64,000 bases of DNA from Cryptomeria japonica (taxonomy: Eukaryota > Streptophyta > Pinopsida > Cupressales > Cupressaceae): positions 105,723,796 to 105,787,795 of the forward strand of contig NC_081415.1 of NCBI RefSeq assembly GCF_030272615.1. The letters are read 5' to 3'. The notes beneath the pieces were generated by a model. That model saw nothing but the letters and a program-made list of their open reading frames with translations, ran no database searches and was not told the DNA's origin. The translations under genes and the position numbers were made by a program. Below are positions 23,660 through 35,963 of this stretch, one piece after another. Numbering within the stretch: the first letter of the stretch is position 1; each line of letters begins with the position of its first letter.

Positions 23660-24860
23660 ATAATATTTTAGTTTGGAATCCCCCATCTAAAATAGTTTTA
23701 GTTAGTTTTGGACTGTGATTATTTATATTTAGTTGTACTCCAGCAGATTGTAAACAATATCTACAATGTAAATTGAGATCAAGACACAATATTTAGTTGC
23801 ATTTCTTCATCCTAACGATGGATTATTGTGTGATTCAAAATATTGATTAAAAAACTTCAATTTTTTTCCAGCACTCTCTTTATTAGCATTGCCTGTTAAT
23901 ATGTATTTTGCCTGCCTTGTAGCTTTTCTCTTTATTAGCATTGCCTGTTAATATGTATTTTGCCTGCCTTGTAGCTTTTAGAAAGTGCAATAATTGTTTT
24001 GACATACTGTCTTCCCAAGCAACCAGAAGGTTACCTCTTTCTCCACTAATGGCCAGTACATTTTGGGTTAACAGCTCTTGTGCATCCTATTTCAGTTTTC
24101 TTTTCAGAATTGGATGCAAAGAGGCCATCCTAGAAAAGTCCCTTGTCCTAAGTGACCTCACTGTGAAGGTTGAGTAAAAGAAATGACATATCTTGAAAGA
24201 GAAACATTTGTTCTGGATAACCTGAATAGTCAGGCCAGAAAGGACGACAGCATTTTCATGGATAACTTCTTTGCATACAATCCTATTTCAAGGAGTAAAC
24301 TCGCAACCTCATGTCAAAAAAATTCCCTTGAATCTTCAGGTCAAAAAAGTCAAGCTTCAGTGTTTCCTAGGGTCTCAAATTCTTCAACCACCTGCAGCAT
24401 AATAAAGAAATGTGATCAAAATCCTAATTGATGCCCAAAATGCATTAGACAAAAATTCCTCCAGCAATTAAACCAAGCATAGCAACAATAGAAAACAGGT
24501 CACTATAATAATAATCCTCACGTTTGTCCATCCTAGTATTCTACAGGGGACTTTATAAGGGATGCTCAGATCCCTGCTTTTGCATTGTGAATTAAATTAG
24601 GAATTGTTTGTGTTGCTCAGTTCAAGGTCTATTTTATACCCTTTGCATCAACAAATATTAGTTAATTCCTCTCATTTTATTAGGAATTTGTTTTTTTGTT
24701 TTTCATGCACATGCACTGGATGATGGTGTGAGAAAGATAAAAGGCTCGTTGTTTCACTCGATTTTATATTTATATGATAGATCTGCAGCATATTTTTATT
24801 GATATGCACATACATAGTGAAGAAAATAACATAGATTACAAATGTGAACTAAAATGAGTG
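23660..24860 (-). repeat. Dispersed exon-like repeat, copy 2
   Basis: Homologous to 15700-16740 and 51880-52700. On the minus strand it reads LQVVEEFETLGNTEA then a stop (about 24355-24405), NRIVCKEVIHENAVVLSGLTIQ before CAG|GTTATC (about 24222-24290), and LAISGERGNLLVAWED (about 24000-24060). A 47-bp piece around CTCTTTATTAGCATTGCCTG is duplicated at 23876-23969. Product unknown; decayed. Confidence 0.5.
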
Positions 24861-24869
24861 ACACCTTCC

Positions 24870-25870
24870 ACTCCGTAACCAGAGCATTTGGTGCATTCCT
24901 TCTAAATCATTTTCTCAATAAGACATTTTGTATTGCAACACACAATGTTTTGACACAAGTAATGTGAGAATTGAATAGGCCTTGAATTCCAGTTATCTCT
25001 TTCCCTGTGTGACAATGATGATGCTAATATAGAGACGCTCTTTCTGGTCTATTTGGGAAATAAATATCTGGGGCTTTTCATAGACAACCAATATTGTAAA
25101 TCAGGTACTAAATATTTGTATTTCTGTTTTACTGATATTAAAACATATAGTAGGTATAGTATATCTTACTTTGAATACTTTTGAAATATTTATTTATTTT
25201 ATTTTCATAGGGATTTTTCACCTTGTAGGAGTATTTTGCACACTCAAGTCATCACCACAATAGTCTCACACAAAAAAACTTCCCAGAACTTTTGAATAGA
25301 TAAATAACATTTAAGTTGTAAACTATGGAAGTCCCAATCACAATTACATTTATATTTTGAAAAAAATAAATTGTTATTTCTGGATTGTATACTTAAAAAC
25401 TGTCCATCTATTAGGTTTTGATGGTTTTACTTTGGCTCAAAGGTTTCACTGTGAAGCGTGATTTCTTATATATGTAAATATACTAAAAAATTATCAAAGC
25501 AAAGAATATAAAACTCTTGACATTACATTTAAATTTTGGAAGGCATTTTTTTAATTTCTGGATTGTATATTTAATAGCTGTCCATCTATTAGGTTTTGAT
25601 GGTTTTACTTTGGCTCAAAAGTTTCACAATGAAAAGCATGATTTCTTATATATGTAAATATACTTGCAAATTATCAAAGCAAAGAATATTAAACTCTTGG
25701 CAACATCAGTACTCTCAAGAGTTTAGAAGTAGAACAGTCCACGAAAAGGATGGAATGAAGATCCCTTTGCTCCTGATTGTGACCAAAGAAAATGGTGATC
25801 CCAGTTTTTCACTCGATGAACAAATGAATGTTAGATATAACATGTAATAAATATTGGGATCTTGTTTGTG
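24870..25870. repeat. AT-rich region with a 178-bp tandem duplication
   Basis: The block with CTGTCCATCTATTAGGTTTT and TATATATGTAAATATACT occurs at about 25378-25530 and again at about 25556-25705. No coding sequence is recognisable here. Confidence 0.75.
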
Positions 25871-25897
25871 GTAGAAGCATTGGAAGCAATGGAGAGC

Positions 25898-27828
25898 TGT
25901 GAAGGGGAAAAAGCGAGACCGGGTGACTAGGACCTAATCCCCCTTTTGCCAACACATTTGGAATACGAAAAAACCTAGGGAGATATCTCACTTTGGCTAC
26001 TTGCATTCACAGCAATGGAGAGCTGTGAAGGGGAAAGAGCGAGACCGGGTGACTAGGACCTAATCCCCCTTTTGCCAACACATTTAGAATACGAAAGAGC
26101 CTAGGGAGATATCTCACTTTGGCTACTTCTTGTGAGGAAGAAAGAGCCAAGGCTCACAGCAATGGAGAGCTGTGAAGGGGAAAGAGCGAGACCGGGTGAC
26201 TAGGACCTAATCCCCCTTTTGCCAACACATTTAGAATACGAAAGAGCCTAGGGAGATATCTCACTTTGGCTACTTCTTGTGAGGAAGAAAGAGCCAAGGA
26301 TTATCTCTTAGGGTTCTATTCCTCTTGTTGTATATGAAGAGAAAATGTGAAAAATAGGGTGTGATTGATCAACTAGACTAAGAGATGAACAGTGAAGCAT
26401 ATATGAACTGAAATTGCAGAAACTTGTAGGACTGAAACTGAGATACTAAAAACAGAGAAGGGGGAGGAATTCGAATGTGTACCAGGAACCAAAAACTGAG
26501 TCAAACTACCCAAGACAGAGGTGCCACGCCCCTGTCTTGATTCTACAAATAGGAAGTTGCAATTGAGAGACTGCAATCTTGATGTCCTGAGCCCTCAACC
26601 TACCAAATTTCACCTGCAAGTTGGGGGGGGTGACCAGGGCGCCACGCCCCTCTCTGATGATTTTGGGAGAGATCTGAGGACTAGACAGTCCTTGTGCCTT
26701 TTAGTAATCTTGAAAGTCTTCCAGGTACATGTACCTGCACTTGCAACTGAAAATAGGGTTTTGGGTGGCTATATGGGGTTTTGCCTTAGTCAAACCCCTG
26801 TTTTGGTGATTTCCACCTCAGCAAATAGCCGATTTGCATAGTAAAATAGCGTGTGCAAGAATCTTGTGTGTGTGCAAGACCCTAAAATCATGAATGCAAA
26901 CAATCTAGAGTAACCCTATGCTTTAAAGAGTAAACCCTAAATACTTGTAATTGATGAAGTAATACTCTAAATCAATGATGCTAAGTGATCTAAAGCATAA
27001 ATGAAAATCTGCAAATTGATGTAATGAAGCTCATACAAAGACATGAAAACAACATGAAATCATACCCAACTCCAAGGGAGGGGTACAGCCAATCGGCAGT
27101 CGATGAATTGCTTTCCTACATCTTCAAAAGCCCCCCATTGATAAAAGAATGCTTGATGAATGCTTGATAGATGTTGTTGAAGACTCCAAAAGACCTGCTC
27201 TTTCACTGCATAGAAGGCTCCTTGTGATCACTAGAAAACTTCTTCTTATATGCCTTCAAATGAAGAAAGAGAGTTCTTATGTATGAAACCCTAGATCTTA
27301 ATTTCGTTTTTAGGCCGACCTAGGATTTGAATTTTCCACTAATTTCTTAGGGTTAAAGCATTATAATATCATAGAATTATGCTCCCCAAATTTCGGGTAA
27401 AATGTCGGGGACCATTAGATATGTTACAACTGATTTCGAGATGTTCTGATATGCGAAATTTGCGAAATTGGGCCTAAATAAGAAATAATTAGGGTTTATG
27501 ATTTAATGATTTATTGGAGGAATAAAATAAAAAGGGGCACACTTAGGATAAAGGGCCCAATTTTATGATATGGGGAGTGGTGAAATACGACTTTAAATTT
27601 AATTAAATTAATTAATTAAATGCTTAAAGGGAAATTACAATGCAAGGCGGGTGCTAAACTTAGGGTAAAGGGCCCAATTTTATGATATGGGGAGTGGTGA
27701 AATATGACTTTAAATTTAATTAAATTAATTAATTAAATGCTTAAAGGGAAATTACAATGCAAAGCGGGTGCTAAACTAAGCGTAGAATTGTACCACCCTA
27801 ACAAGGGTGTACAATTTACGACGCTACA
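25898..27828 (-). repeat. 3' LTR with terminal triplication
   Basis: The LTR proper is 26171-27828. Its last part, on the minus strand from GAAGTAGCCAAAGTGAGATA to CCCCTTCACA, is present three times (ends at 26171, 26024 and 25898). The copies are separated by GCAATGGAGAGC, which looks like flanking DNA that was duplicated along with the LTR end. A TATA-like box (CATATAAGAAG on minus) lies near 27245-27255. Confidence 0.8.
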
Positions 27829-27842
27829 TTTAGCCCCCACTT
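27829..27842 (-). other. Polypurine tract of the non-autonomous Tat-like element
   Basis: On the minus strand AAGTGGGGGCTAA directly precedes TGTAGCGTCG at the start of the 3' LTR. Confidence 0.8.
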
Positions 27843-27844
27843 TA

Positions 27845-28815
27845 GCGGTCATATGACACTACGTGCATATGCAAGCTAAAGTAAAGAAGAGTAAACATTC
27901 ATGAAAAAGGATATATCCACAAGTTGTCAGACAAGTGGTATCTACAGTACACAGTTAGGAACCGCACCCTACAAAACCACATGTTAGATAAAATCACAAA
28001 ATCACCTAAATGCTTACTAAGAAAGGTGATGAAAATTCGAAGGTAATTTAGCGAGTTGAAGTGTTGTCTTGTTGGAAGTTCCTTTCCGACGCCTTCTCTT
28101 CCTCTCTCTTTCTCGGAACTCCGAAACTCCCAAGTTCCGAAGTTCCCTTCCTTGGTCTCTTGTTCTTCAAGAAAACAACAAGAAGGAGTGTGGGGTACGA
28201 GGAAATGCAGGCTTTGGGCAGTGTAAGCATGTCTCGGGTCTCCAGTCAGGCTTAGGCATTCGTTTCACCAATGTGAAGACCCAAATGTGGTTGAAAATTG
28301 CAAGGTCGCAATTTTATGATGCTACACCCCCAATATATAGGGAGAAGAGATGAGATAGAAATAGGCTATTATGTTGCTTCCAAAAGTATGATTGCATGTG
28401 AAATTGTACCATCAAGAATGACAATGAGCCCCCAGTAAGTGAGCTACCAATGTCACATAATGATGAGCAACATAATAGCCATTAATGTTATTTAAAGACA
28501 TGATAGATTGAATGAGGTATTTGAATATGACGTGTTAAATGCTCTTATGAAAGTTAAAAAGTCTTTAGAAAGAGAGAAGTTTATAGGAGAAGAATGGGCC
28601 ACTAAGTCATACTTTTCTTGCACACAAGAAATCTTAGGAGAGGGATAAGTGTAATTCATTAGAGCCTTATTCCTAGAAGAAGGGATTTTAAAATGAGTAA
28701 AAGATAAAGTTTCATTAGTGGGATTAGAAATCTCTTGAGGAGGTTCATAAAGAGATTTTTCAACACCGAGATTTGCTTATGAGGGGGATGAGTGTTGACA
28801 GAAGTAGAAGATGAT
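27845..28815 (-). other. 3' untranslated part of the non-autonomous element
   Basis: Between the protease/G-patch frame and the polypurine tract. Only short frames are present (for example the plus-strand frame at 28069-28353). No family was recognised. Confidence 0.4.
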
Positions 28816-31800
28816 TTAATTGAGGGATGGTCTTTTAGATGCTTTGGTGAGCTTAGAAGGATTATATCCAAGTCCAAATGAAGCTTCATGTGTGTTATGT
28901 TCTAAAGGAGTTTTAATTCCTCGTTCATTTGCGCCACAACCATTGCCATTATAGCCACTCTCAACTAAAATGTGAAAACCAGGACCATAAAGGGATGCCA
29001 AATCAGAAAGAGATGGTTGCGTCTCATAGGTCTTAGTGCTATATGAATTAGAGAAAGGATTTGAAGAATTATTTGAATTAGAAGCAGTCACAAAGTTGTT
29101 ACTTAGCTGTTTAGACAAACTGGGTTGCTCTTTAGGTTCCTCCTTAGATTTCTCCTTCTCAGTCTTAGATCCTTTCCAAGATACTCTATACTCTCCTATA
29201 AAAGTAGGGTTAAAGTCTAGAGATCCCCAATCATCATCTGAGAGCACTCCTTTGAGAGAAAAGATATCTTTGGGAGGAGATTTCGATCGAGTAGAAGAAT
29301 CAGGAGTACTAGAAGGAACAAGATCATTAAAGGAAATAGATGTATTTGAAGAAGTAGGAGAATTGGGAGAAGAATGGGAAGTACTTGAATAAGAAGATCC
29401 AACTTTTAATGGAGCTGGAAGATTGGTATCAGCTAACAAGGTGTGTGTCTTATTGTTATAAAGGAACTTGACTTGACTATGCAAAGTTGAGGGGACAACT
29501 TGCATGCTATGAATCCACGGTCTCCCTAATAGAAGGTTATATGTCAAATTACCAGGCATGACATGAATAGGTGTAGATAAAGTAACAGGACCTACCTTAA
29601 CAAGCAAGGTTATGATACCTTAAGATTGCTTATCAACATTATCAAAGCCTCGAATAGAAATAGGAGCAGGTTCGATGAGAGAACGATCCACATTAATCTT
29701 ATCCAATAAGCCCACACTGCAAACATTAAGGCCAAATCCATTGTCCACAAGGTTTCGTCTTATAACATTATTGTTGATAATAACCACAATCATAAGAGGA
29801 TCATATTGATGTTGGATTTCATGAGAAGGTAACTTATCTTGTGTGAATGCAATTTGAGCTTTGGGTTTGTTTGTAGGATCAATCAGAGAAGCCATGTTAT
29901 TAGGTGTCACTGCAGGTGGGACATCTAAGTTTTTTAAAGCATCTTGTAACATCCCATGATAAGCAAGTGAAGTTTGAACCAAATCCCAAATAGAAATCTT
30001 GATAGGAGTAGCTTTAAGTTGTTCAATGAGATCATACTCCTTACAAAGAATCTGTGATATATGAGGTGCTAGTGGAAGAGTAGGTTGAGAGGGAGGAATT
30101 GAAGTTGGGATAACTAGAAGAGGATTAGGTTGCCTATTGTTTCTTGTGTTGTAGGTATGAGCAACTGCATGACAACCCTCTTTAGTGGTTTTCTTAGCAT
30201 ACTCATAAGGGCTCTTAGTAGGATAACCTCCTTGCACAGTAATAATAGGTTTCTTAGGAGTGCAAAAAGAATCATTAGCATAATCATCTTGAACCACTAA
30301 GATAGGCTTACATTGAGAACTTTGAGAAGGACAAGCACCTTGAACTGTGAAGAGGGATTTATTAGGTGTTTCATTCACATGAGAAGGAGAAGCACCTTGA
30401 ACTGTGAAGAGGGATTTATTAGGTGTTTCATTCACATGTATCAAATTGATTGAAGATGGTTTAGGAATATCAAAGGTGTCCTTATGAATTTTAGAAGAAG
30501 AATGGACAAGATTGTTGGAAGAATTGTTGATAGTCTCTTCTTCCACTAAAATGTTATCATGGATAAGATCAATTTTAGGAGATAGACTAGAAGTAACCTT
30601 TGATGTTTTAGAAGGAAGAATATTAGTAGGAAAGGTCATATCATCCTTTATCATCAAAGGATCTACATGGGGAATAGACTCTCTAGGAGAAGGATCAGCA
30701 TTACTCTGTAAAGTTTCAACTTTGAGAGGGAGACCTTTGAAAGACATGTTAACAATCTCTTCTTGAACTAAGGTATCCCGATGAATAGAACTTAGTTGGG
30801 GAGGAGATGCCTTACCTTTAGAGGAAAAATGATTGAGATTCATAGAAGGTGAGATGCTATCAAGAGAGTTAGCAATCATGATTTCATCCACTTTGGCTAG
30901 GGTTCTCTAATGGGTAGAGAATAATCAACACCACCTTCTAATTGTTCATCCCAAATAGTCCTTCTAATTGAAAAAAGTATTAGAAATATCTTGCACAAAG
31001 ATGTCCTTATTGTTATTGCCAATTTTGGGAGAAGGGATAACATTGTTTATCAATTCTTCATCCTTAGGAGGGAGAGTATCAATACATGTGTTTAAATCAT
31101 CCTCTTGCCTCAAAATGTGTTCTATAGGATCCTTAGGGGAGAGAGCATTAAGGAGATTGATTATGATGTCATCTTCTTTCTCTAAGGCATATTTATGGGT
31201 AAGACAAGCTTCGGGGCAAGGAGAAGCATTTCTCATTAATGCATCATCTCTAGTGGGAATTTTGTTGAAGTCAAAAGAGGAAATGCCATCACTAGGAAAA
31301 GTAGGGACAATAACATCTTCTTGCACAAAATGATCCTTATGAGGGGAGTATTCTTTAGGAGGGAGATGAACATATTTTTCTGTTCTATAAGATCCTTAGG
31401 GGAGAGAGCATTAAGGAGAGTATTCTTTAGGAGGGAGATGAACATATTTTTCTGTTCTATAGGATCCTTAGGGGAGAGAGCATTAAGGAGATTGATTATG
31501 ATTTCATCTTCTTTCTCTAAGGCATATTTATGGGTAAGACAAGCTTCGAGGCAAGGAGAAGCATTTCTCATTAATACATCATCTCTAGTGGGAATTTTGT
31601 TGAAGTCAAAAGAGGAAATGCCATCACTAGGAAAAGTAGGGACAATACCATCTTCTTCCACAAAATGATCCTCATGAGGGGAGTATTCTTTAGGAGGGAG
31701 ATGAACATATTTTTCTGTTCTATAGGATCCTTAGGGGAGAGAGCATTAAGGAGATTGATTATGATTTCATCTTCTTTCTCTAAGGCATATTTATGGGTAA

Positions 31801-32559
31801 GACAAGCTTCGGGGCAAGGAGAAGCATTTCTCATTAATGCATCATCTCTAGTGGGAATTTTGTTGAAATCAAAAGAGGAAATGCCATCACTAGGAAAAGT
31901 AGGGACAATACCATCTTCTTGCACAAAATGATCCTCATGAGGGGAGTATTCTTTAGGAGGGAGATGAACATATTTTTCTGTTCTATAGGATCCTTAGGGG
32001 AGAGAGCATTAAGGAGATTGATTATGATTTCATCTTCTTTCTCTAAGGCATATTTATGGGTAAGACAAGCTTCGGGGCAAGGAGAAGCATTTCTCATTAA
32101 TGCATCATCTCTAGTGGGAATTTTGTTGAAATCAAAAGAGGAAATGCCATCACTAGGAAAAGTAGGGACAATACCATCTTCTTGCACAAAATGATCCTCA
32201 TGAGGGGAGTATTCTTTAGGAGGGAGATGAACATATTTTTCCAAAGATTCATGCTTAGGAAGTAGATCTTTGAAAAAGTGCTCATAACCTCTTTGTTGCA
32301 CTAACATGCCCCCATTGGTAAGACCAAATTTAGGAGAAGATAAGTCAATGTCCATCAATGCCTTTTCACTTAGAGAGGCATCATGTAAAGAAGGTGAAGT
32401 AATAATAAAAAAGGTGTTTATGATATCATCCTCTTCCTCTAAGATAGCTAGATGGGAAGGGCACATTTTAGAAGAATGGTCAAGATCACTCTTCAAATCT
32501 TCATCCTTAGAGCATGGGAGAGTTTTAAAGGGGGGGTTCGTAACAACTCTTTTAGGCAC
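28816..32559 (-). pseudogene. Tat-like gag-protease polyprotein, broken
   Basis: The minus-strand frame starts near 32559 (MPKRVVTNPPFKTL). It is rich in Ser, Pro, Asp and Glu and low in recognisable fold. A tandem repeat at 31040-32260 disrupts it. From about 30891 a 423-codon frame runs to an aspartic protease: RRNLVDNGFGLNVCSVGLLD, where the usual D-G/S-G active site reads DNG. A stop near 29620 follows, then VGPVTLSTPIHV and NLTYNLLLGRPWIHSMQVV, the second conserved half of the Tat protease. ESGYNGNGCGANERGI and ASFGLGYNP correspond to the G-patch-like region that follows protease in Tat elements. After that the frame ends at 28816 without any reverse transcriptase. The element needs enzymes from elsewhere. 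Confidence 0.8.
31040..32260 (-). repeat. 263-bp tandem repeats inside gag
   Basis: CCATCTTCTTSCACAAAATG recurs near 31318, 31650, 31913 and 32176. The last three are 263 bp apart. The first gap is 332 bp because of an extra internal duplication (31375-31450). Each unit encodes FPSDGISSFDFNKIPTRDDA and HKYALEKEDEIIINLLNALS. Since 263 is not a multiple of three, each added unit shifts the frame, so the array cannot encode one continuous repeat protein. Confidence 0.9.
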
Positions 32560-32975
32560 TAAATGTTGTCATAGATAGGAGGAGGTTCTTTAAGAGATGG
32601 AAAAATTGAAGCAAGGGAAGCTAACCCATTATCACATTTATGAAATGAATGCATCAAGACAACAATTTTCCTCTTTCAATAATAAGATATGAAAAATAGA
32701 AGGAAATGTTCAATTTTGATTTCGAAAATGAAATTTATGAGTGAAATGTGTTCCTAAATCAGATCTGAAATTAATGATCCAAATTTAAGCCATCCACAAG
32801 TTCAATTTTGAATTGAAAAATTAGGGTTTTAGCAGAATTGACCTCTAAATTTTTGAAATTTGCAAGGAATTGAAACTTGTAAATGTAAATTTGAATTTGA
32901 AATAGCAAAAACATTAAGATCTCAGAACATGTATCGGAATTAAAGAAGATTGGATTCACGTCATGTTCACCAAAA

Positions 32976-34603
32976 TGTGGAGGGGAAAAAGCAAGACCGG
33001 GTGACTAGAACCTAATCCCACTTTTGCCAACACATTGGGAATACGAAAGAGCCTAAGGAGATAGCTCGCTTTGGCTACTTCTTGTGAGAAAGAGAGAGCC
33101 AAGGATTATCTCTTAGGGTTTATATTCCTCTTGTTGTATATGAAGAGAAGATGTGAAAAGTAGGGTGTGATCGATCAACTAGACTAGAAGATGAACAGTG
33201 AAGCATATATGAACTGAAATTGCAAAAACTTGCAAGACTGAAACTGAGATATTGAAAATAGAGAAGGGGGAGGAATTTGAATGTGTATCAAGAACAAAAA
33301 ACTGAGTCAAACTGCCCGGGCAAGGGGCCCTTGTCCAGATTCTGCAAACAGGAAGCTGCAACTGAGAGACTGCAATCTTAATGTCTTGAGCCCTTAACCT
33401 GCCACATTTCACCTGAAAGTGGGGGGACCAGGGCACCACGCCCCTGTCCTGGGCAGGACCTAGGCGCCACACCCCTGTCCCTGATGATTTTGGGATAGAT
33501 TTGAGGCCTTAAGACAATCCTTGCACCTGCAACTGAAAATAGGGTTTTGGGTGGCTATATGGGGTTTTGCCTTAGTCAAACCCCTGTTTTGGTGATTTCC
33601 ACCTCAACAAATAGCCGATTTGTATAGTAAAATAGCGTGTGCAGGAATCTTGTGTGTGTGCAAGACCCTAAAATGATGAATGCAAACAATCTAGATTAAC
33701 CCTATGTTTTAAAGAGTAAACCCTAAATGCTTGTAATTGACAAAGTAAATCAATGATGCTAAATGATCTAAAGCATAAATGTAAAATCTGCAAATTCATG
33801 TAATGAAGCTCATACAAAGACATGATAACAACATGAAATCATACCCAACCCCAAGGGAGAGTTACAAGCCAATTGTCAGTCGGTGATCTCCCATTGCTTT
33901 CCTACATCTTCAAAAGCCCCCAATTCCCCAATTGATGAAAGAAAGAATGCTTGATGAATGTTTGATAGATGTTGAATGTTGTTTAAGATTCAAAAGGATC
34001 TGCTCTTTCACTGCATACAAGGCTCCTTGTGAGCGCTAAAAAACTTCTTCTTAGATGCCTTCAAATGACGAAAGAGAGCTCTTATGTATGAAACCCTAGA
34101 TCTTAATTTCATCTTTAGGCCGACCTAGGATTTGAATTTTCTGCCAATTTCTTGGGGTTAAGCATTATAATATCATAGAATTATGCTCCCCAAATTTCAG
34201 AAAAAATGTTGGAGACCGTGCATAACTTTCACACGGTCCGACCAACTTCTCACCAAATTTTCAAGGCCGTTAGATATGATGATATTAGAGTGAATCCCAA
34301 AGTTACAGCTAATTTCGAGATGTTTTGATATGTGAAATTGGGCCTTAAAGGTCGAAATAAGACATAATTAGGGTTTATGATTTAATGATTTATTGGATGA
34401 ATAAAATAAAAAGGGGCACACTTAGGGTAAAGGGCCCAATTTTATGATATGTGGAGTGATGAAATATGACTTTAGATTTAATTAAATTAATTAATTAAAT
34501 GCTTAAAGGGAAATTACAATGCAAGATGCAAACATACTAAGGCGGGTGCTAAACTAAGTGTAGAATTGTACCACCCTACAAGAGCACAATTTTCTCGACA
34601 ACA
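32976..34603 (-). repeat. 5' LTR of the non-autonomous Tat-like element
   Basis: Direct repeat of 26171-27828. Starts TGTTGTCGAGAAAATTG and ends CCCCTCCACA on the minus strand, followed by TTTTGGTGAACATGACG. That stretch is where the primer binding site should lie; I could not name the tRNA. The TATA-like site of the other LTR is altered here (CTTCTTAGATGCC on plus). Confidence 0.8.
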
Positions 34604-34609
34604 CCCAAA

Positions 34610-35300
34610 ATACAGGTAGAAAGAACTTGTAAGATAAATACTTGTAAGATAAATCAAGTTGCAGGATGTGCACAAGCAGGAAGAGGAAAAGCAATGATGG
34701 CCAGTAATGACCCAGCTAATTTGCAGGCAGTTTTGGAGCAGATGTCTATTGCTGAGAAATATGCTCAAGCTAGTAAAGAACCTAACGGGCAGCAGAGAAG
34801 AGGCAAAGGATATATTGGGGAAACTTTTGAAATGTTCCTATTTCAGGTCAATTGATCAGTAGACCAAATCCAATTGGCCTTCAACTCCCACGTCATCCAA
34901 TGAGGATTCCTGTGGTGATTCAAACAGTACTTCTTATTCTGGTGAGCTAGAGCTAATGGATACAGTTTGGAATGAATAAAAAGAATGTAGAAACTGTCAG
35001 ATGGGTGTCTGGGTACATAAAGAAGAGATCTTTTATTCAGTTAAGAAACAGCAAGAGCTGATTAGCAGCCAAAACAGGATGAGACTCAAACAGTACTTAT
35101 TCTGGTGAGCTGGAGCTAATGGATACAGTTTGGAATGAATAAAAAGAATGTAGAAACTGTCAGATGGGTGCCTGGGTCCATAAAGAAGAGTTCTTTTATT
35201 CAGTTAGGAAACAACAAGAGCTGATTAGCAGCCAAAACAGGATGAGACAGATGTTCCACTCTTTGTTGGAAAGAGTTGAAACTAATGAAGATAAAGCATT
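34610..35300 (+). other. Decayed coding fragment with 165-bp tandem duplication
   Basis: An open stretch near 34680-34830 reads RGKAMMASNDPANLQAVLEQ and continues for about 25 more codons. A block of about 165 bp is then duplicated (34919-35084 and 35087-35256). Its second copy reads ECRNCQMGAWVHKEEFFYSV and ends FHSLLERVETNED before a stop at about 35294. No family was recognised. It may be the C-terminal part of a gene captured by or lying next to the copia remnant. Confidence 0.35.
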
Positions 35301-35963
35301 TTAGACACATTGTTATCATTATTTTTGACCATTGAGTTCACTATAATTTTTTTAGAACAGCCAATCTCACTTATTGTAACTGTGGAATAATAAATAAAAA
35401 ACAAAAAATAAAGGAGAGCAAATTTTTGTGTGAGTCCCATTTTAAGGGATAGGGAGTGTATCTGTTTGCAGAGATTCTCCAGGGCTTTGTCTTGAGCTTG
35501 ATGGCAAATATGGCAAGGTAATGCGATGCTTGGCATGTTAATTCCCATCTAAACAGGGGATAAATTTAACTATTGGTGCACTAATATGTAAGTACTGCTA
35601 AAGCATAAAGATTTGTGGGAAATTGTACAACTAGGGTATGGAGAAAACAGAAGTTAAATGTATTGAATGATCAGCAAAAAAAAGTAATAGAAAGCAAATT
35701 TGAAGCTTCTGTTTTAATCAAAATGCAATAGATAAAGAAATATTTCCTAGGGTAAGTGCAATTGTTCATTCTAAACAAGTATAGGAAATATTTATTCCTA
35801 GGATAAGTGCAACTGTTCATTCTAAACAAGTATAGGAAATATTTATTAATGCATATCAAGGTACGCAAATAAAATAATTGCAAACACTAAGGAATTTTTT
35901 TGAAAATGTATAAATGACTGATAATGAATTTGGAAATGATTTTTTAACATAAGTACCTGTGTT

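Larger units (their letters stand above)
25898..34603 (-). mobile_element. Non-autonomous Tat-like LTR retrotransposon
   Basis: Two long direct repeats bound the element: 5' LTR 32976-34603 and 3' LTR 26171-27828 (extended by two extra terminal copies down to 25898). On the minus strand the 5' LTR starts TGTTGTCGAG and the 3' LTR TGTAGCGTCG. Both end CCCCTYYACA. A polypurine tract AAAGTGGGGGCTAA abuts the 3' LTR. Between the LTRs are a repetitive gag, an aspartic protease and a G-patch segment, but no reverse transcriptase, RNase H or integrase. The flanking 5-mers (AGAGC and CCCAA) do not match, so no target duplication was confirmed. Confidence 0.85.

Noticed and set aside
31321-32194. Plus-strand frames with MILMRGVFFRREMNIFFCSI
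   Set aside because: They are antisense shadows of the gag tandem repeats on the minus strand.
25898-34603. Target-site duplication of the Tat-like element
   Set aside because: The bases outside the two LTRs do not match; the triplicated LTR end prevents a safe call.
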